Source of the DNA: Phycisphaerae bacterium
GTDB lineage: Bacteria; Planctomycetota; Phycisphaerae; Tepidisphaerales; Tepidisphaeraceae
Assembly: GCA_025924315.1 (NCBI GenBank)
Contig: JAICIO010000011.1
Location: 1 to 64,000, forward strand
DNA length: 64,000 bases
Direction of reading: 5' to 3'
Shown here piece after piece: positions 27,540 through 35,329 of the stretch. A model generated the notes under the pieces. The model saw only the letters and a list, made by a program, of their open reading frames with translations, was not told where the DNA came from and made no database searches. Position 1 is the first letter of the stretch, and each line of letters begins with the position of its first letter. Made by a program: the position numbers and the translations under genes.

Positions 27540-28247
27540 GTGAAGATTCTCGTCATCGATATCGGCGGAACGAACGTCAAGATGCTCGTCATGGGCAAGG
27601 ACGAGCCGCGAAAATTCCCATCAGGGCCGGAACTCACCCCGCAGCGCTTAGTCGAGGGCGTTCTCGCGGCGACGCACGATTGGGACTACGACATGATCTC
27701 GATCGGTTTCCCCGGGCCGATCCTCTGCGGACAAGCGATCATGGAGCCGAACAACCTCGGCACCGGCTGGATCGGCTTTGATTTCGAAGCCGCCTTCCAG
27801 AAACCCGTTCGCGTGATCAACGATGCCGCGATGCAGGCGCTCGGAAGTTACAACGGTGGGAAGATGCTCTTCATCGGACTCGGCACCGGTGTCGGCGCCA
27901 CCGTGATCCTCGACGGAGCGATCGACGCGCTGGAGATCGGCCGATTCCGTTACCGCAAAAGAACTTTGGAAGAGTACCTCGGCAACCGCGGCCGCAAGCG
28001 CCTCGGGAACAAAAAGTGGCGCTGGCATGTGAACCACGTCGTCGAACGAATGATCGCCGCCATCAAGCCCGACGACACCGTCATCGGTGGCGGCAACGTC
28101 AAGCACCTTCCCGAACTTCCTCCCGGCACCCGCGCGGGCAGCAACGCGAATGCCTTCCTCGGCGGCTTCCGCCTCTGGCAGGGAGAAGTCGCCGAGGCGC
28201 ATGGCCACACCGCGCCCGAACATCGATCTGCCGCTCCGCGCGAGTAA
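27540..28247 (+). CDS. ROK-family sugar kinase (possible polyphosphate glucokinase)
   Basis: A 235-residue ASKHA-fold kinase. Phosphate-1 motif DIGGTNVK (about 7-14), SIGFPGP, NDAAMQALG with the catalytic Asp, and phosphate-2 motif GLGTGVGATVI are present. The zinc-binding CxCGxxGC motif of classical ROK proteins is absent, as in short PpgK-type enzymes. In view of two polyphosphate kinases in the window, polyP-dependent glucose phosphorylation is plausible but inferred. The start is a GTG at 27540, because the frame upstream overlaps the small gene. No strong ribosome site is seen. The C-terminus is poorly conserved and charged. Confidence 0.75.
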   Translation: MKILVIDIGGTNVKMLVMGKDEPRKFPSGPELTPQRLVEGVLAATHDWDYDMISIGFPGPILCGQAIMEPNNLGTGWIGFDFEAAFQKPVRVINDAAMQALGSYNGGKMLFIGLGTGVGATVILDGAIDALEIGRFRYRKRTLEEYLGNRGRKRLGNKKWRWHVNHVVERMIAAIKPDDTVIGGGNVKHLPELPPGTRAGSNANAFLGGFRLWQGEVAEAHGHTAPEHRSAAPRE

Positions 28248-28302
28248 GGCCATTCCTCGACGATTGACCGCCCCCGGATTTCAGGGGACACTGTTCGGTG
28301 CG

Positions 28303-28674
28303 ATGTGGCGCACCTATTGGATCTGGCTGCTGATCGTTGCCTTCGCGGTTTACCCTGCACTGTGTGCGTGCCGGTCAATGACGCGTCCCGCCAGCGCCAA
28401 AACGGTCGCGCACGCCTGTTGCAGGCACGACGCCGATTCCTCTCCGAAACGCCCGCATGACACGAAGGATTGCCCCTATTGCGCCGCGGGGCAACATATC
28501 GGCGTTATTGAGAAGAATCCGGCGGCGCCGCTTGCGCCGGATTTCGCGCATCTCGCGCCCGTCCATTTCGCATGTGATGAGCAACTCATCGCGCCGGCAT
28601 CTTTCGATGTCTTCTCGCCGCCCTTGCTTCCCGCCTCCACACTTCTTCGGCTGCACTGCGCGCTTGTGACGTGA
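28303..28674 (+). CDS. Cys/His-rich small exported protein (copper cluster)
   Basis: A 123-residue protein with a hydrophobic N-terminus (YWIWLLIVAFAVYPALCAC) and metal-ligand pairs CAC, CCRHD and CPYCAAGQHI. The arrangement recalls DUF2946-like proteins found near copper-resistance genes. ATG 28303 is taken because it puts the signal segment first. It stands 59 bases before the Met/His-rich outer-membrane protein gene and is probably in the same transcript. Metal binding is inferred from residues only. Confidence 0.6.
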   Translation: MWRTYWIWLLIVAFAVYPALCACRSMTRPASAKTVAHACCRHDADSSPKRPHDTKDCPYCAAGQHIGVIEKNPAAPLAPDFAHLAPVHFACDEQLIAPASFDVFSPPLLPASTLLRLHCALVT

Positions 28675-28733
28675 TCGTCATTCTCCGTTACGTCACAGCC
28701 GACTCCGTTTCTTAAAGTACTGAAGGGATTCCC

Positions 28734-30092
28734 ATGCAGCTTTCTCTTCGCGCGCCGCGTATCGCGGCCGCCGCTCTGGTTCTCGGCGCGCTTGTTCCGC
28801 ACGCTTTTGCGCAAAACCATGACATGCACGACATGAAGGACATGGGCGACATGAAAGACATGTCCGACATGCCCGGAATGTCTCACGACGCGCACGAGAT
28901 GAATTCCATGCCGGGCCTCATGTTCGACTCGATGTCTCTCGAATCCTCCGGCACGTCCTGGCAACCACAATCGACACCGATGGTTTATCCCATGATCCAC
29001 ATCATGTCCGGCCGGTGGATGTGGATGCTCCATGGCAACGCGTACCTCATCTATGACCAGGCCGGCACCGGCGGGAACGAACGCGACTCCAGCAAGACGT
29101 TCAGCACCAACATGGCAATGGTCATGGGCCGCCGCGAGCTGGGCCCCGGCGTGCTCGGGGTGCGCGCGATGCTCTCGCTCGAACCCGCCACAATCGGGCG
29201 CAGCGGGTATCCTTTGCTGTTTCAAACTGGCGAGACCGCGAATGGGCACGATCCGCTCGTCGATCGGCAGCATCCACACGATTTGTTCATGGAGCTCGCC
29301 GCCAGCTATTCGCTGCAAGTCAACGACACCGATCGCGCGTTCGTCTACCTCGGCCTGCCCGGCGAGCCGGCGCTCGGCCCCGCAACGTTCATGCATCGCT
29401 TCAGCGGCATGGACAATCCCGAGGCGCCCATCACGCATCACTGGCTCGACTCGACGCACATTACCTTCGGCGTCGCCACCGTCGGCTACTCGTGGCAGGA
29501 CAAGCTCAAGCTCGAAGGATCGGTCTTCACCGGACGCGAGCCGGATCAATCGCGCTGGGACATCGAAACGCCGAAGATGGATTCGCAATCCGTCCGACTC
29601 ACGTACAACCCGACCGACGACTGGTCCTTCCAGGTCAGCTACGGGCACATCAACAGCCCCGAGCAACTCGAGCCCGACGTCGACCAGAACCGCATCACTG
29701 CATCGGCGACGTACAACTATCGCTTCGGCGCCAATGAGCGCAACAATTGGCAGACGACGTTCGCATGGGGGCGCGACATGAACGATCCGGGCAACGAACT
29801 CGATGCGTTCCTGCTCGAATCCGCCGTCGTCTTTAATCACACGCACACGATCTTCACCCGATTCGAAAACGTGCAGAAAGACGAGCTGTTCGAAGCGCCC
29901 GAGCCGCGCGCGGGCGATATCTTTCGCGTCAACAAGCTTTCGCTCGGCTACATCTACGATTTCCCGGTGACGCACGGCGTGCAGTTCGGTCTCGGCGCGC
30001 TGGGCAGTATCCACTTCATCCCCAGCGACATGGAAGACGTGTACGGGCACAACCCCACCTCCTGCATGCTCTTCGGACGTGTGAAGTGGTGA
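28734..30092 (+). CDS. Met/His-rich outer-membrane protein, probable copper homeostasis
   Basis: A 452-residue secreted protein. The signal peptide (AALVLGALVPHAFAQ) is followed by a methionine/histidine/aspartate repeat zone (HDMHDMKDMGDMKDMSDM, residues about 28-55) typical of periplasmic Cu(I)/Ag(I)-binding regions. The remainder is beta-rich with alternating aromatic residues and ends in FGRVKW, consistent with an outer-membrane barrel. AAGGGA precedes the ATG. The function (copper binding or export) rests on the repeat zone and the neighbouring YHS lipoprotein. Confidence 0.75.
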   Translation: MQLSLRAPRIAAAALVLGALVPHAFAQNHDMHDMKDMGDMKDMSDMPGMSHDAHEMNSMPGLMFDSMSLESSGTSWQPQSTPMVYPMIHIMSGRWMWMLHGNAYLIYDQAGTGGNERDSSKTFSTNMAMVMGRRELGPGVLGVRAMLSLEPATIGRSGYPLLFQTGETANGHDPLVDRQHPHDLFMELAASYSLQVNDTDRAFVYLGLPGEPALGPATFMHRFSGMDNPEAPITHHWLDSTHITFGVATVGYSWQDKLKLEGSVFTGREPDQSRWDIETPKMDSQSVRLTYNPTDDWSFQVSYGHINSPEQLEPDVDQNRITASATYNYRFGANERNNWQTTFAWGRDMNDPGNELDAFLLESAVVFNHTHTIFTRFENVQKDELFEAPEPRAGDIFRVNKLSLGYIYDFPVTHGVQFGLGALGSIHFIPSDMEDVYGHNPTSCMLFGRVKW

Positions 30093-30208
30093 CGCCGCTA
30101 TGACAACGATTCACTTAACCCGATTCGGCCGGCTTCGATCGCGACGACGGATGAGCGTTTCATCCGCGCACGCGATAACCGGACCCGCCGACCACAGGAG
30201 TTCTATTC

Positions 30209-30538
30209 ATGAACCGGATTCTGATTCTGTCGTTTGCCGCACTCACGATCTCGATCGCCGGATGCAAGTCGCATTCGGACGACATGAACGGCACGCATGA
30301 CATGCACACGGGAACAAGCAGTTCCATGTCGCATGCGCAGGACGCCTCCGCCACCGACCTGCACAACACCGTCTGCCCGGTGAGCGGCGAAGCCGTGGGC
30401 AAGTCCAAGCTGACGGAGGTCTACAATGGCAAGGTGTATCACTTCTGCTGCGAAGATTGCCCGGACAAGTTCAAAGCCAACCCTGACAAGTACGCCAGCG
30501 AAGTGGCCGCCAACCCGGCGAAGTACGGCGTGAAGTGA
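30209..30538 (+). CDS. YHS-domain lipoprotein
   Basis: A 109-residue lipoprotein with lipobox SIAGC, a Met/His stretch (DDMNGTHDMHTGTSSSMSH), then a YHS domain: CPVSGEAVGKSK and YNGKVYHFCCEDCPDKF, with the metal-ligand cysteines. YHS domains bind copper and related metals in transport systems. AGGAG lies 7 bases before the ATG. It follows the Met-rich barrel gene by 116 bases; a small hairpin (GGATGA/TCATCC, 30148-30164) lies between. Confidence 0.88.
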   Translation: MNRILILSFAALTISIAGCKSHSDDMNGTHDMHTGTSSSMSHAQDASATDLHNTVCPVSGEAVGKSKLTEVYNGKVYHFCCEDCPDKFKANPDKYASEVAANPAKYGVK

Positions 30539-30561
30539 TCGCAAGCAGCCGCAAAGCTCTC

Positions 30562-30599
30562 GTAGGGTGGGGTTCACCTCGCGGTGAACCCACCCTACA
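30562..30599. repeat. 38-bp palindrome with GTAGGGTG ... CACCCTAC ends
   Basis: The arms GTAGGGTGGGGTTCACC and GGTGAACCCACCCTAC pair around CTCGC with one bulge. The ends match those of the 78-bp palindromes at 388 and 54590. It lies 23 bases after the YHS gene stop and could end that transcript. Confidence 0.7.
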
Positions 30600-30759
30600 G
30601 GAAGAAACGAAGAACGTGGCGTCCTCAAATTCTTGCTGAATTTTCAATGTATACCGTCGTTCTCGCGCCTTTTACCCGTGGATTGCTTGGAAGCACTTCG
30701 CCAACGTGGCCCGTTCCAGGGGAAAACCCCAAGTCCGCCAGACGGGAAGGCGAGGCGAC

Positions 30760-30945
30760 ATGCTGACCGACAATACTCAACGAGAGCATGAGGAACTGCT
30801 CGAGCGGTTTAAGCGCATACAAGCAAAGTTCAAGAACGCGAGGACGAACGGCGAGCGGCAAACCGCACTCGCCGAAATGCAAAAGCTCAGCGATGAAACA
30901 ACGGCCTTGCTGCGCGCCCGATTCACCGAACCCGCGCAGGCCTAG
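30760..30945 (+). CDS. Small charged helical protein, paralog 2
   Basis: A 61-residue protein with the core ERFKRIQAKFKNARTNGERQ and LAEMQKLSDETTALL, the same as the product of 27260-27502 but with a different N-terminus. ATG 30760 has GGGAAGGCGAGG just upstream. It stands alone between a palindrome and a response-regulator gene. Function is unknown. Confidence 0.65.
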   Translation: MLTDNTQREHEELLERFKRIQAKFKNARTNGERQTALAEMQKLSDETTALLRARFTEPAQA

Positions 30946-31093
30946 CGCGCGTTTGCATGAGTAGCTTTTTTGGCATGGGGAATTCCACTCGCGCTGCCCA
31001 GCGCCGAGACCTCATCCCCGGCATGCGGATTCTGTCTGACGCATCAATTTCCGCGCTTGCACGTGAGCTCCGCGCCGGTATGGTTCGTCCTCT

Positions 31094-31477
31094 ATGGCGA
31101 ATTTGTTGATCGTCGACGACACGGCTGATTCCCGCGAAGTGCTCGCGAAATTTCTCGCGCACGCCGGACATGAGGTCGAACAGGCGCCGAACGGCCGCGA
31201 GGCGCTGCGGAGCATCCTCAATCGCACGCCCGATCTGGTCATCCTCGACCTGCTGATGCCGGAGATGGACGGGCCGTCGCTGCTCGAGATTCTTCGCTCG
31301 TATCTGCGGTTGCAGTCGCTGCCGGTGATCGTATGGACCGCATATCCCGACAGCCCGGTCGCTCACCGCGCGACGCGGCAGGGGATTCTCGCGCTTTTTC
31401 AGAAGGGGAAGACCAGCTTCGCCGAGATCAACCAGCTTGTCAGCGATTTGTTTCCGCCCTCTCGGGATCAGAATTGA
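31094..31477 (+). CDS. Single-domain response regulator
   Basis: A 127-residue receiver domain: acidic pair DD (8-9), phospho-acceptor Asp52 in VILDLLMPEMDG, Thr in VWTAYP, and Lys in LFQKGK. There is no output domain. Tyr/Phe-region residues are non-standard (LALFQKGK), so the switch face may differ. No clear ribosome site is present. It lies 88 bases before a LecA-like secreted protein gene. Confidence 0.88.
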   Translation: MANLLIVDDTADSREVLAKFLAHAGHEVEQAPNGREALRSILNRTPDLVILDLLMPEMDGPSLLEILRSYLRLQSLPVIVWTAYPDSPVAHRATRQGILALFQKGKTSFAEINQLVSDLFPPSRDQN

Positions 31478-31565
31478 TCGTCCGCGGGTGCGGCCTGTGC
31501 CACGAGTGCTTGCGATCAGGAATAGCGGCCCGGACAATGCTTCCATTCATCGAGGGAGGCTGCCG

Positions 31566-32222
31566 ATGTTCGAATCACTTTGCAAGCGGGCATTTCCGTT
31601 GATCTGCGTCGTCGCGATCGTCGCGAGCGCGGCTGCGCCGAGCGCAACGAAGCAGCCCGCCACCAAAGCAACCGCCGCGCCCATTGACGTGCGTTCGCTC
31701 AGCGACGCGAAAGCGAAATACGAAGCTGCCCGGCGCAGCGCAACCGCCCAATACTTGCGCGAACTGCAGGAATTGAAGCGACGATTTCTTAAGGCCGAAA
31801 ACCTCGACGAAGCAAACGCTGTCCAGCAAGCCATCACTGAAGTCGAGCGCACGTCGGACGAGAGGACCGCGAGCGAATCGCGGCCTCACCGATTTGTCGT
31901 CAAGGCAAAGGATGACTGGCAGCAAACGCTCCCGGTGAAGAAAGGCGACGTGCTGGACATCAAGGCCACGGGGGAGTGGTGCATCAACGACCAGATGCGC
32001 AGCCAAACGACATATCAACCCGACGGATTGCGCGCCGACGGTACGGCGGAGGTACACGGGCAGTGGGCGATTCTGATGGCGAGAATCGGTTTTAAGATTT
32101 ATCTCGTTGGCAAAGAGTGCAGGATCACCGTGCCGCAGGATGGCGTGCTGGAGTTCCGCTCAAACGATTTCAACCCGACAGACAACGACGGTTCCCTCGC
32201 CGTCTCCGTGGTGCAGAATTAG
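31566..32222 (+). CDS. Secreted protein with LecA/PA-IL-like domain
   Basis: A 218-residue exported protein. A signal peptide (AFPLICVVAIVASAAA) is followed by a helical stretch (about 45-100; YLRELQELKRRFLKAENLDEA) found before such domains in planctomycetes. A beta-sandwich then follows with KAKDDWQQTLPVKKGDVLDIKATGEW (about 115-140; shown by its key start KAKDDWQQTLPVKKGD) and ILMARIGFKIYLVG. This resembles the galactose-binding LecA fold. GGGAGG sits ahead of the ATG. Calcium and sugar ligands cannot be confirmed by eye. Confidence 0.7.
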   Translation: MFESLCKRAFPLICVVAIVASAAAPSATKQPATKATAAPIDVRSLSDAKAKYEAARRSATAQYLRELQELKRRFLKAENLDEANAVQQAITEVERTSDERTASESRPHRFVVKAKDDWQQTLPVKKGDVLDIKATGEWCINDQMRSQTTYQPDGLRADGTAEVHGQWAILMARIGFKIYLVGKECRITVPQDGVLEFRSNDFNPTDNDGSLAVSVVQN

Positions 32223-32266
32223 TCGCCACGCGTGCGCCTTCGGGGACCGCGCGATTAGGAGCGCGA

Positions 32267-32737
32267 TCAGATCCGTGCATCCTCTGGCCTTGAGCCCGCG
32301 GCGCGGCGCTCTTCGAACTCGCGCATCATCTCATCGACTGTCTTCGCCCGCTTCGGCGCGGTCGCGGCGCCTGGCTCGTCCTTCGAAATCGTCACGTGCT
32401 GGATGAACTTTGCGCCGATCGCGAAGATCTCGTCCGCCAGGCGCTGACAGCGGACGACTTCGCAGATGATTCCTTTCATCTGTTCGGCCACGACCTTACT
32501 GCCGAAACAAAGCGTGAAGCGTTTCCCGATGGGCCACGCCTCGTGTTGCACAATTCCAACCCCAGCCTGCGAAAGATCGCGCACCGCGACCGGGGCAAAT
32601 GTGCCGTCGTCCAGTCGGATAAGTCCCTTCCCGCTGACACCCACTCGCGGCTTCGCTCGCTTTTCGTTGGCGCGCTTTTGATCCGTGCGCAACGACTCGA
32701 CAATCGCCTGGAATGTTTCCGCGGATACGAGCATCAT
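32267..32737 (-). CDS. PilZ-domain protein
   Basis: A 156-residue cytoplasmic protein with a PilZ core: the RxxxR-type motif RAKPR (about 27-31), then DLSQAGVGI (D-x-S-x2-G, about 54-62) and the closing strand FAIGAKFIQ. These residues bind c-di-GMP in the family. A charged tail follows (KTVDEMMREFEERRAAGSRP). It is convergent with the LecA-like gene and divergent from a receiver gene, sharing a 201-base control region. Confidence 0.82.
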   Translation of the reverse strand: MMLVSAETFQAIVESLRTDQKRANEKRAKPRVGVSGKGLIRLDDGTFAPVAVRDLSQAGVGIVQHEAWPIGKRFTLCFGSKVVAEQMKGIICEVVRCQRLADEIFAIGAKFIQHVTISKDEPGAATAPKRAKTVDEMMREFEERRAAGSRPEDARI

Positions 32738-32840
32738 CGCAACCTCCCGGGCAAAAGAGACCTCGCCGCGAACGCCGGCACTCGGAGGTACCTACGTTCG
32801 CGGATCCCGCATGGCGGTAACCCGCTTATCGACGGAAACA

Positions 32841-32870
32841 TGCGACACATATAAGTTGTCGCATGCGACA
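32841..32870. promoter_or_regulatory. Candidate operator: three TGCGACA half-sites
   Basis: The segment contains TGCGACA, a 9-base gap, then the perfect palindrome TGTCGCATGCGACA. It lies between the divergent PilZ gene (start 32737) and receiver gene (start 32939). No known regulator is matched. Confidence 0.4.
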
Positions 32871-32938
32871 TTATTGCGGGGCGCGAACCGGCCCATTTTG
32901 TCGGCGTATCTCCATCAATCTTTTCGGGATGGACACCG

Positions 32939-33361
32939 ATGATTCTGCTGATCGAAGATCACCAGCCGACGGCACTCGCGCTCCAGCGGTTGCTACGCAT
33001 CGCGGGATATCAGTCGACCATCGTCACAACCCTCGCCGCCGCGCGTGCAGTGATGGCACTTCCTAACCATCTCCAGTTGATCATCAGCGACGTGCACCTG
33101 CCGGACGGAAACGCCATCGACCTCATTCGCGAGCGAAAGAATAAATCCTGCCCCGCGATCGCGGTCACCGGCTCCCTTCACACCCGTGACGAAATCGATC
33201 AATGCCTCTCAGCCGGCTTCGCTCTTTGTCTACGCAAGCCGATCGAGTTTGATGAATTGGTCCGCGCGATCAAGCGCGTCCACCAGATCGACGATCTTGC
33301 CCCGGATAGCGCGGCGAAAAATGGCGACCCCCAACAACCCTCCCGCCCGGCCGCGCGGTAA
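32939..33361 (+). CDS. Single-domain response regulator
   Basis: A 140-residue receiver: ED at 6-7, phospho-acceptor Asp51 in LIISDVHLPDG, Thr in AVTGS, and Lys in CLRKPIEF. The C-terminal 25 residues are a disordered proline/alanine tail. GGATGGA precedes the ATG. It is the third stand-alone receiver in the window and has no kinase gene adjacent. Confidence 0.88.
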   Translation: MILLIEDHQPTALALQRLLRIAGYQSTIVTTLAAARAVMALPNHLQLIISDVHLPDGNAIDLIRERKNKSCPAIAVTGSLHTRDEIDQCLSAGFALCLRKPIEFDELVRAIKRVHQIDDLAPDSAAKNGDPQQPSRPAAR

Positions 33362-33433
33362 GCGATGTCCGCTTTTCCTTCCTTCGCCCGTTAACTGGTA
33401 GCCGCGTGCCGGCGTTGGTCTATGTTTGTCGAT

Positions 33434-33468
33434 GGGGTCGCCGACCCCGTTCCCGCCAAAGCGGGGTC
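33434..33468 (+). promoter_or_regulatory. Mutually exclusive hairpins upstream of the GYDLR gene
   Basis: The order GGGGTCG, CGACCCCG, CGGGGTC lets the middle arm pair with either neighbour (33434-33448 or 33443-33468). It lies 57 bases before the gene at 33526. An attenuator-like switch is possible, but it could equally be a dispersed palindrome. Confidence 0.3.
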
Positions 33469-33525
33469 AGTGGTCCCGCCTGCAGAGCGCGTCGTCCAGT
33501 GAAAGCACATTTGTTGGGGAACCGC

Positions 33526-34146
33526 ATGAAGCGATGGGCTGTCGTCACGAGCATCATCATCGCTATCGGCGGGATGCTTCTGGGAGGAGGAGCGTGGCGG
33601 CGGAGTCATCGAACAGTCGATTGGATTTCGATCGGCGACACGCACTTGCTTGATCGCGGGCTACTCGTCTGGAGCGCTGACGGTGCGGTCGCGATATCGC
33701 TCACTCGGCCATCGTCCGATCCTTCAACGACATTCCATCACTCGTTTGCGTTCGATCCGGACGATCACGCGTGGCGCGTCCAACGATCCACGTACTCCGC
33801 TTTCGAGCTGTTTGGCTTCGCGAGCTTCAGCCTGTCACGCGTGCCCGCCAAATACAACGGCGGCCCCACCAGCGTTCGCGAAACTTTACTGATGCCCTAT
33901 TGGTTGCTTTGTGCATTGTTTCCGATCGTCGCGGGCATACCGCTGGGAACGAGATATCTACGCCGGCGGCTTCGCATGAGTCGCGGACGGTGCGCGGGGT
34001 GCGGCTATGACCTGAGGGGCTCGCCGTCGAGCGCTTGTCCAGAATGTGGGACCCCGCAGCCACCTGTTGGACATTCTCCGGATGCCGCGAAAAACCTGCT
34101 AAATTCCGCAGATTTTCGCGGACGCGGGGGCGCGGCGGTGGTATGA
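33526..34146 (+). CDS. Membrane protein with C-terminal GYDLR zinc ribbon
   Basis: A 206-residue protein with an N-terminal membrane segment (WAVVTSIIIAIGGMLLGGG) and a second at about 122-142. A zinc ribbon follows, with Cys156-x2-Cys159 and Cys171-x2-Cys174 around GYDLRGSPSSA. It has the same architecture as the protein at 16123. The extracytoplasmic part is a short beta-rich region (WISIGDTHLLDRGLLVWSAD). ATG 33526 follows GGGGA; the open frame upstream contains hairpin DNA. The tail after the ribbon is repetitive and probably unstructured. Confidence 0.82.
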   Translation: MKRWAVVTSIIIAIGGMLLGGGAWRRSHRTVDWISIGDTHLLDRGLLVWSADGAVAISLTRPSSDPSTTFHHSFAFDPDDHAWRVQRSTYSAFELFGFASFSLSRVPAKYNGGPTSVRETLLMPYWLLCALFPIVAGIPLGTRYLRRRLRMSRGRCAGCGYDLRGSPSSACPECGTPQPPVGHSPDAAKNLLNSADFRGRGGAAVV

Positions 34147-34156
34147 AGATGGGGTG

Positions 34157-34178
34157 TCGCGAGCCCGGTCGCTCGCGA
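34157..34178 (+). terminator. Hairpin after the GYDLR gene, possible terminator
   Basis: TCGCGAGC and GCTCGCGA pair across CCGGTC, 10 bases after the stop. No T-run follows, so rho-independent termination is uncertain. Confidence 0.4.
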
Positions 34179-34304
34179 TGGTCTGTTGAGATGTCCAACA
34201 ATTCGAAGGGGTGATGGGGGTGGGAAATCGAAATGCGACCGATTCAAATCCTGCACCGTTCGCACCAACCGGCTCAGCAAACCCGCACGCGGTTGCTGCA
34301 GTGG

Positions 34305-34350
34305 TTGACGCCCATTTACCGCCATTGACCGGGGTTGACCGCCATTTACC
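34305..34350. repeat. 10-bp tandem repeat, consensus TTGACCGCCA, second locus
   Basis: The units are TTGACGCCCA, TTTACCGCCA, TTGACCGGGG, TTGACCGCCA and TTTACC, in perfect 10-base register and the same length (46 bp) as the array at 137-182. Confidence 0.85.
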
Positions 34351-34365
34351 AAATCGGGAAAAATC

Positions 34366-34678
34366 AAAAACGAACCCACCACGGTTTGATAGGCGAGCCC
34401 GCCGCGAGCGATTGAGCTCACCTCGTGTTCCAATTCCTTCCGACGTGAAAAATGCAAAACGAACCCACCGCGGTTGATGCGGGATCGCGGAGCGCCTGTT
34501 GCGTGAATGGGTTAGGTCGAAGGGGAAGTCGATTCAGGGAACAACACGAGCGTTCGCAAATGTTCAGAAACGTTCCAATCTGTTCCGCGAACGTTCCACC
34601 GCGGCGTGGTCGGCCCTTTTGAGCTGACCACGCCACGCACGAAAGGAGGGAGAAATCTAAAACGAAGCCAACGCCGAT
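34366..34678. repeat. Interspersed AAAACGAACCCACC repeat, three copies
   Basis: Copies at 34366-34390, 34456-34475 and 34659-34678 share AAAACGAA(C/G)CCA(A/C)C followed by a CG-rich tail. A fourth copy is at 199-217, beside the other TTGACC array. Confidence 0.6.
34551..34597. repeat. 10-bp phased array of (C/T)GTTC
   Basis: The units are CGTTCGCAAA, TGTTCAGAAA, CGTTCCAATC and TGTTCCGCGA, then ACGTTCC. The pentamer recurs every 10 bases, on one face of the helix, while the other five bases vary. Confidence 0.7.
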
Positions 34679-35329
34679 TCACATCGCCCAGGCGTTGCCG
34701 GCGGCTTGGGCGTTTTCGGCTTGCTCCAGTGCGCCGGCGGCGCGGACGAGGTCGGCGACGGATTCGACGTCCATTTTTTCCATCACCCGCGCGCGATGGA
34801 TCTTCACGGTCTTTTCGTGAATGCCCAGCTCGGCGCCGATCTGCTTGTTGAGCATGCCGGCGACGACCCCTTCAAACACGTCGCGTTCGCGCGGCGTGAG
34901 GCTCGCGAAGTGCACGCGAAGGTCCGCCAGCGCAAGGCTTTCATCGAGGTAGCGCGCGTCGATGTTGATGGCGCGCACGACCGCGGCGAGGAGTTTCTCC
35001 GGATCGAATGGCTTGGGGAGGAAATCGATGGCGCCTGCCTTCATCGCCGCGACGCTCATCGGCACATCGCCGTGGCCGGTGAGGAAAATGATCGGCACGC
35101 GTACGCCGCGCGCCAGCAGCGATCGCTGGAACTGCAGCCCGTCGACGCCCGGCATGCGCACGTCGAGGACCAGGCAACAGGGTTCCGATGGCCGGCCGTG
35201 CGCGAGCAGCTGCTGCGCATCGGAGAAGGTCCGGACGTCGTATCCGACCGATCGCATCAGCCGCTTGAGCGCGTTGCGAACGGATTCATCGTCGTCCACC
35301 ACCATTACCAGCCGAGGTGTAGTTGACAT
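34679..35329 (-). CDS. FixJ/NarL-type response regulator
   Basis: A 216-residue DNA-binding regulator. The receiver domain has DDD at 11-13, Asp56 in LVLDVRMPG, FLTGHGDVP and Lys106 in LPKPF. The LuxR-type helix-turn-helix is at about 145-205 (LTPRERDVFEGVVAGMLNKQ, GIHEKTVKIHRARVMEKM). The closest family is FixJ. ATG 35329 is inside the 3' end of the kinase gene (44-base overlap), so the two are translationally coupled. It is the only full-length two-component activator with a LuxR HTH in the window, and a candidate to bind the recurrent GACCAAAGTCC boxes; that link is inference. Confidence 0.92.
   Translation of the reverse strand: MSTTPRLVMVVDDDESVRNALKRLMRSVGYDVRTFSDAQQLLAHGRPSEPCCLVLDVRMPGVDGLQFQRSLLARGVRVPIIFLTGHGDVPMSVAAMKAGAIDFLPKPFDPEKLLAAVVRAINIDARYLDESLALADLRVHFASLTPRERDVFEGVVAGMLNKQIGAELGIHEKTVKIHRARVMEKMDVESVADLVRAAGALEQAENAQAAGNAWAM

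Larger units (their letters stand above)
34147..34678. other. Repeat-rich non-coding block
   Basis: These 532 bases lack a credible gene. They contain a hairpin (34157-34178), a 10-bp TTGACCGCCA array (34305-34350), three copies of an AAAACGAACCCACCGCGGTT-type repeat (34366-34390, 34456-34475, 34659-34678) and a second 10-bp phased array (34551-34597). The left edge of the window carries the first array and one repeat copy in the same order. Confidence 0.7.

Noticed and set aside
34005-34457. A 150-codon minus-strand frame over the GYDLR gene end and the TTGACC array
   Set aside because: It spans a recognised gene in antisense and repeat DNA, and has no ribosome site or recognisable domain.
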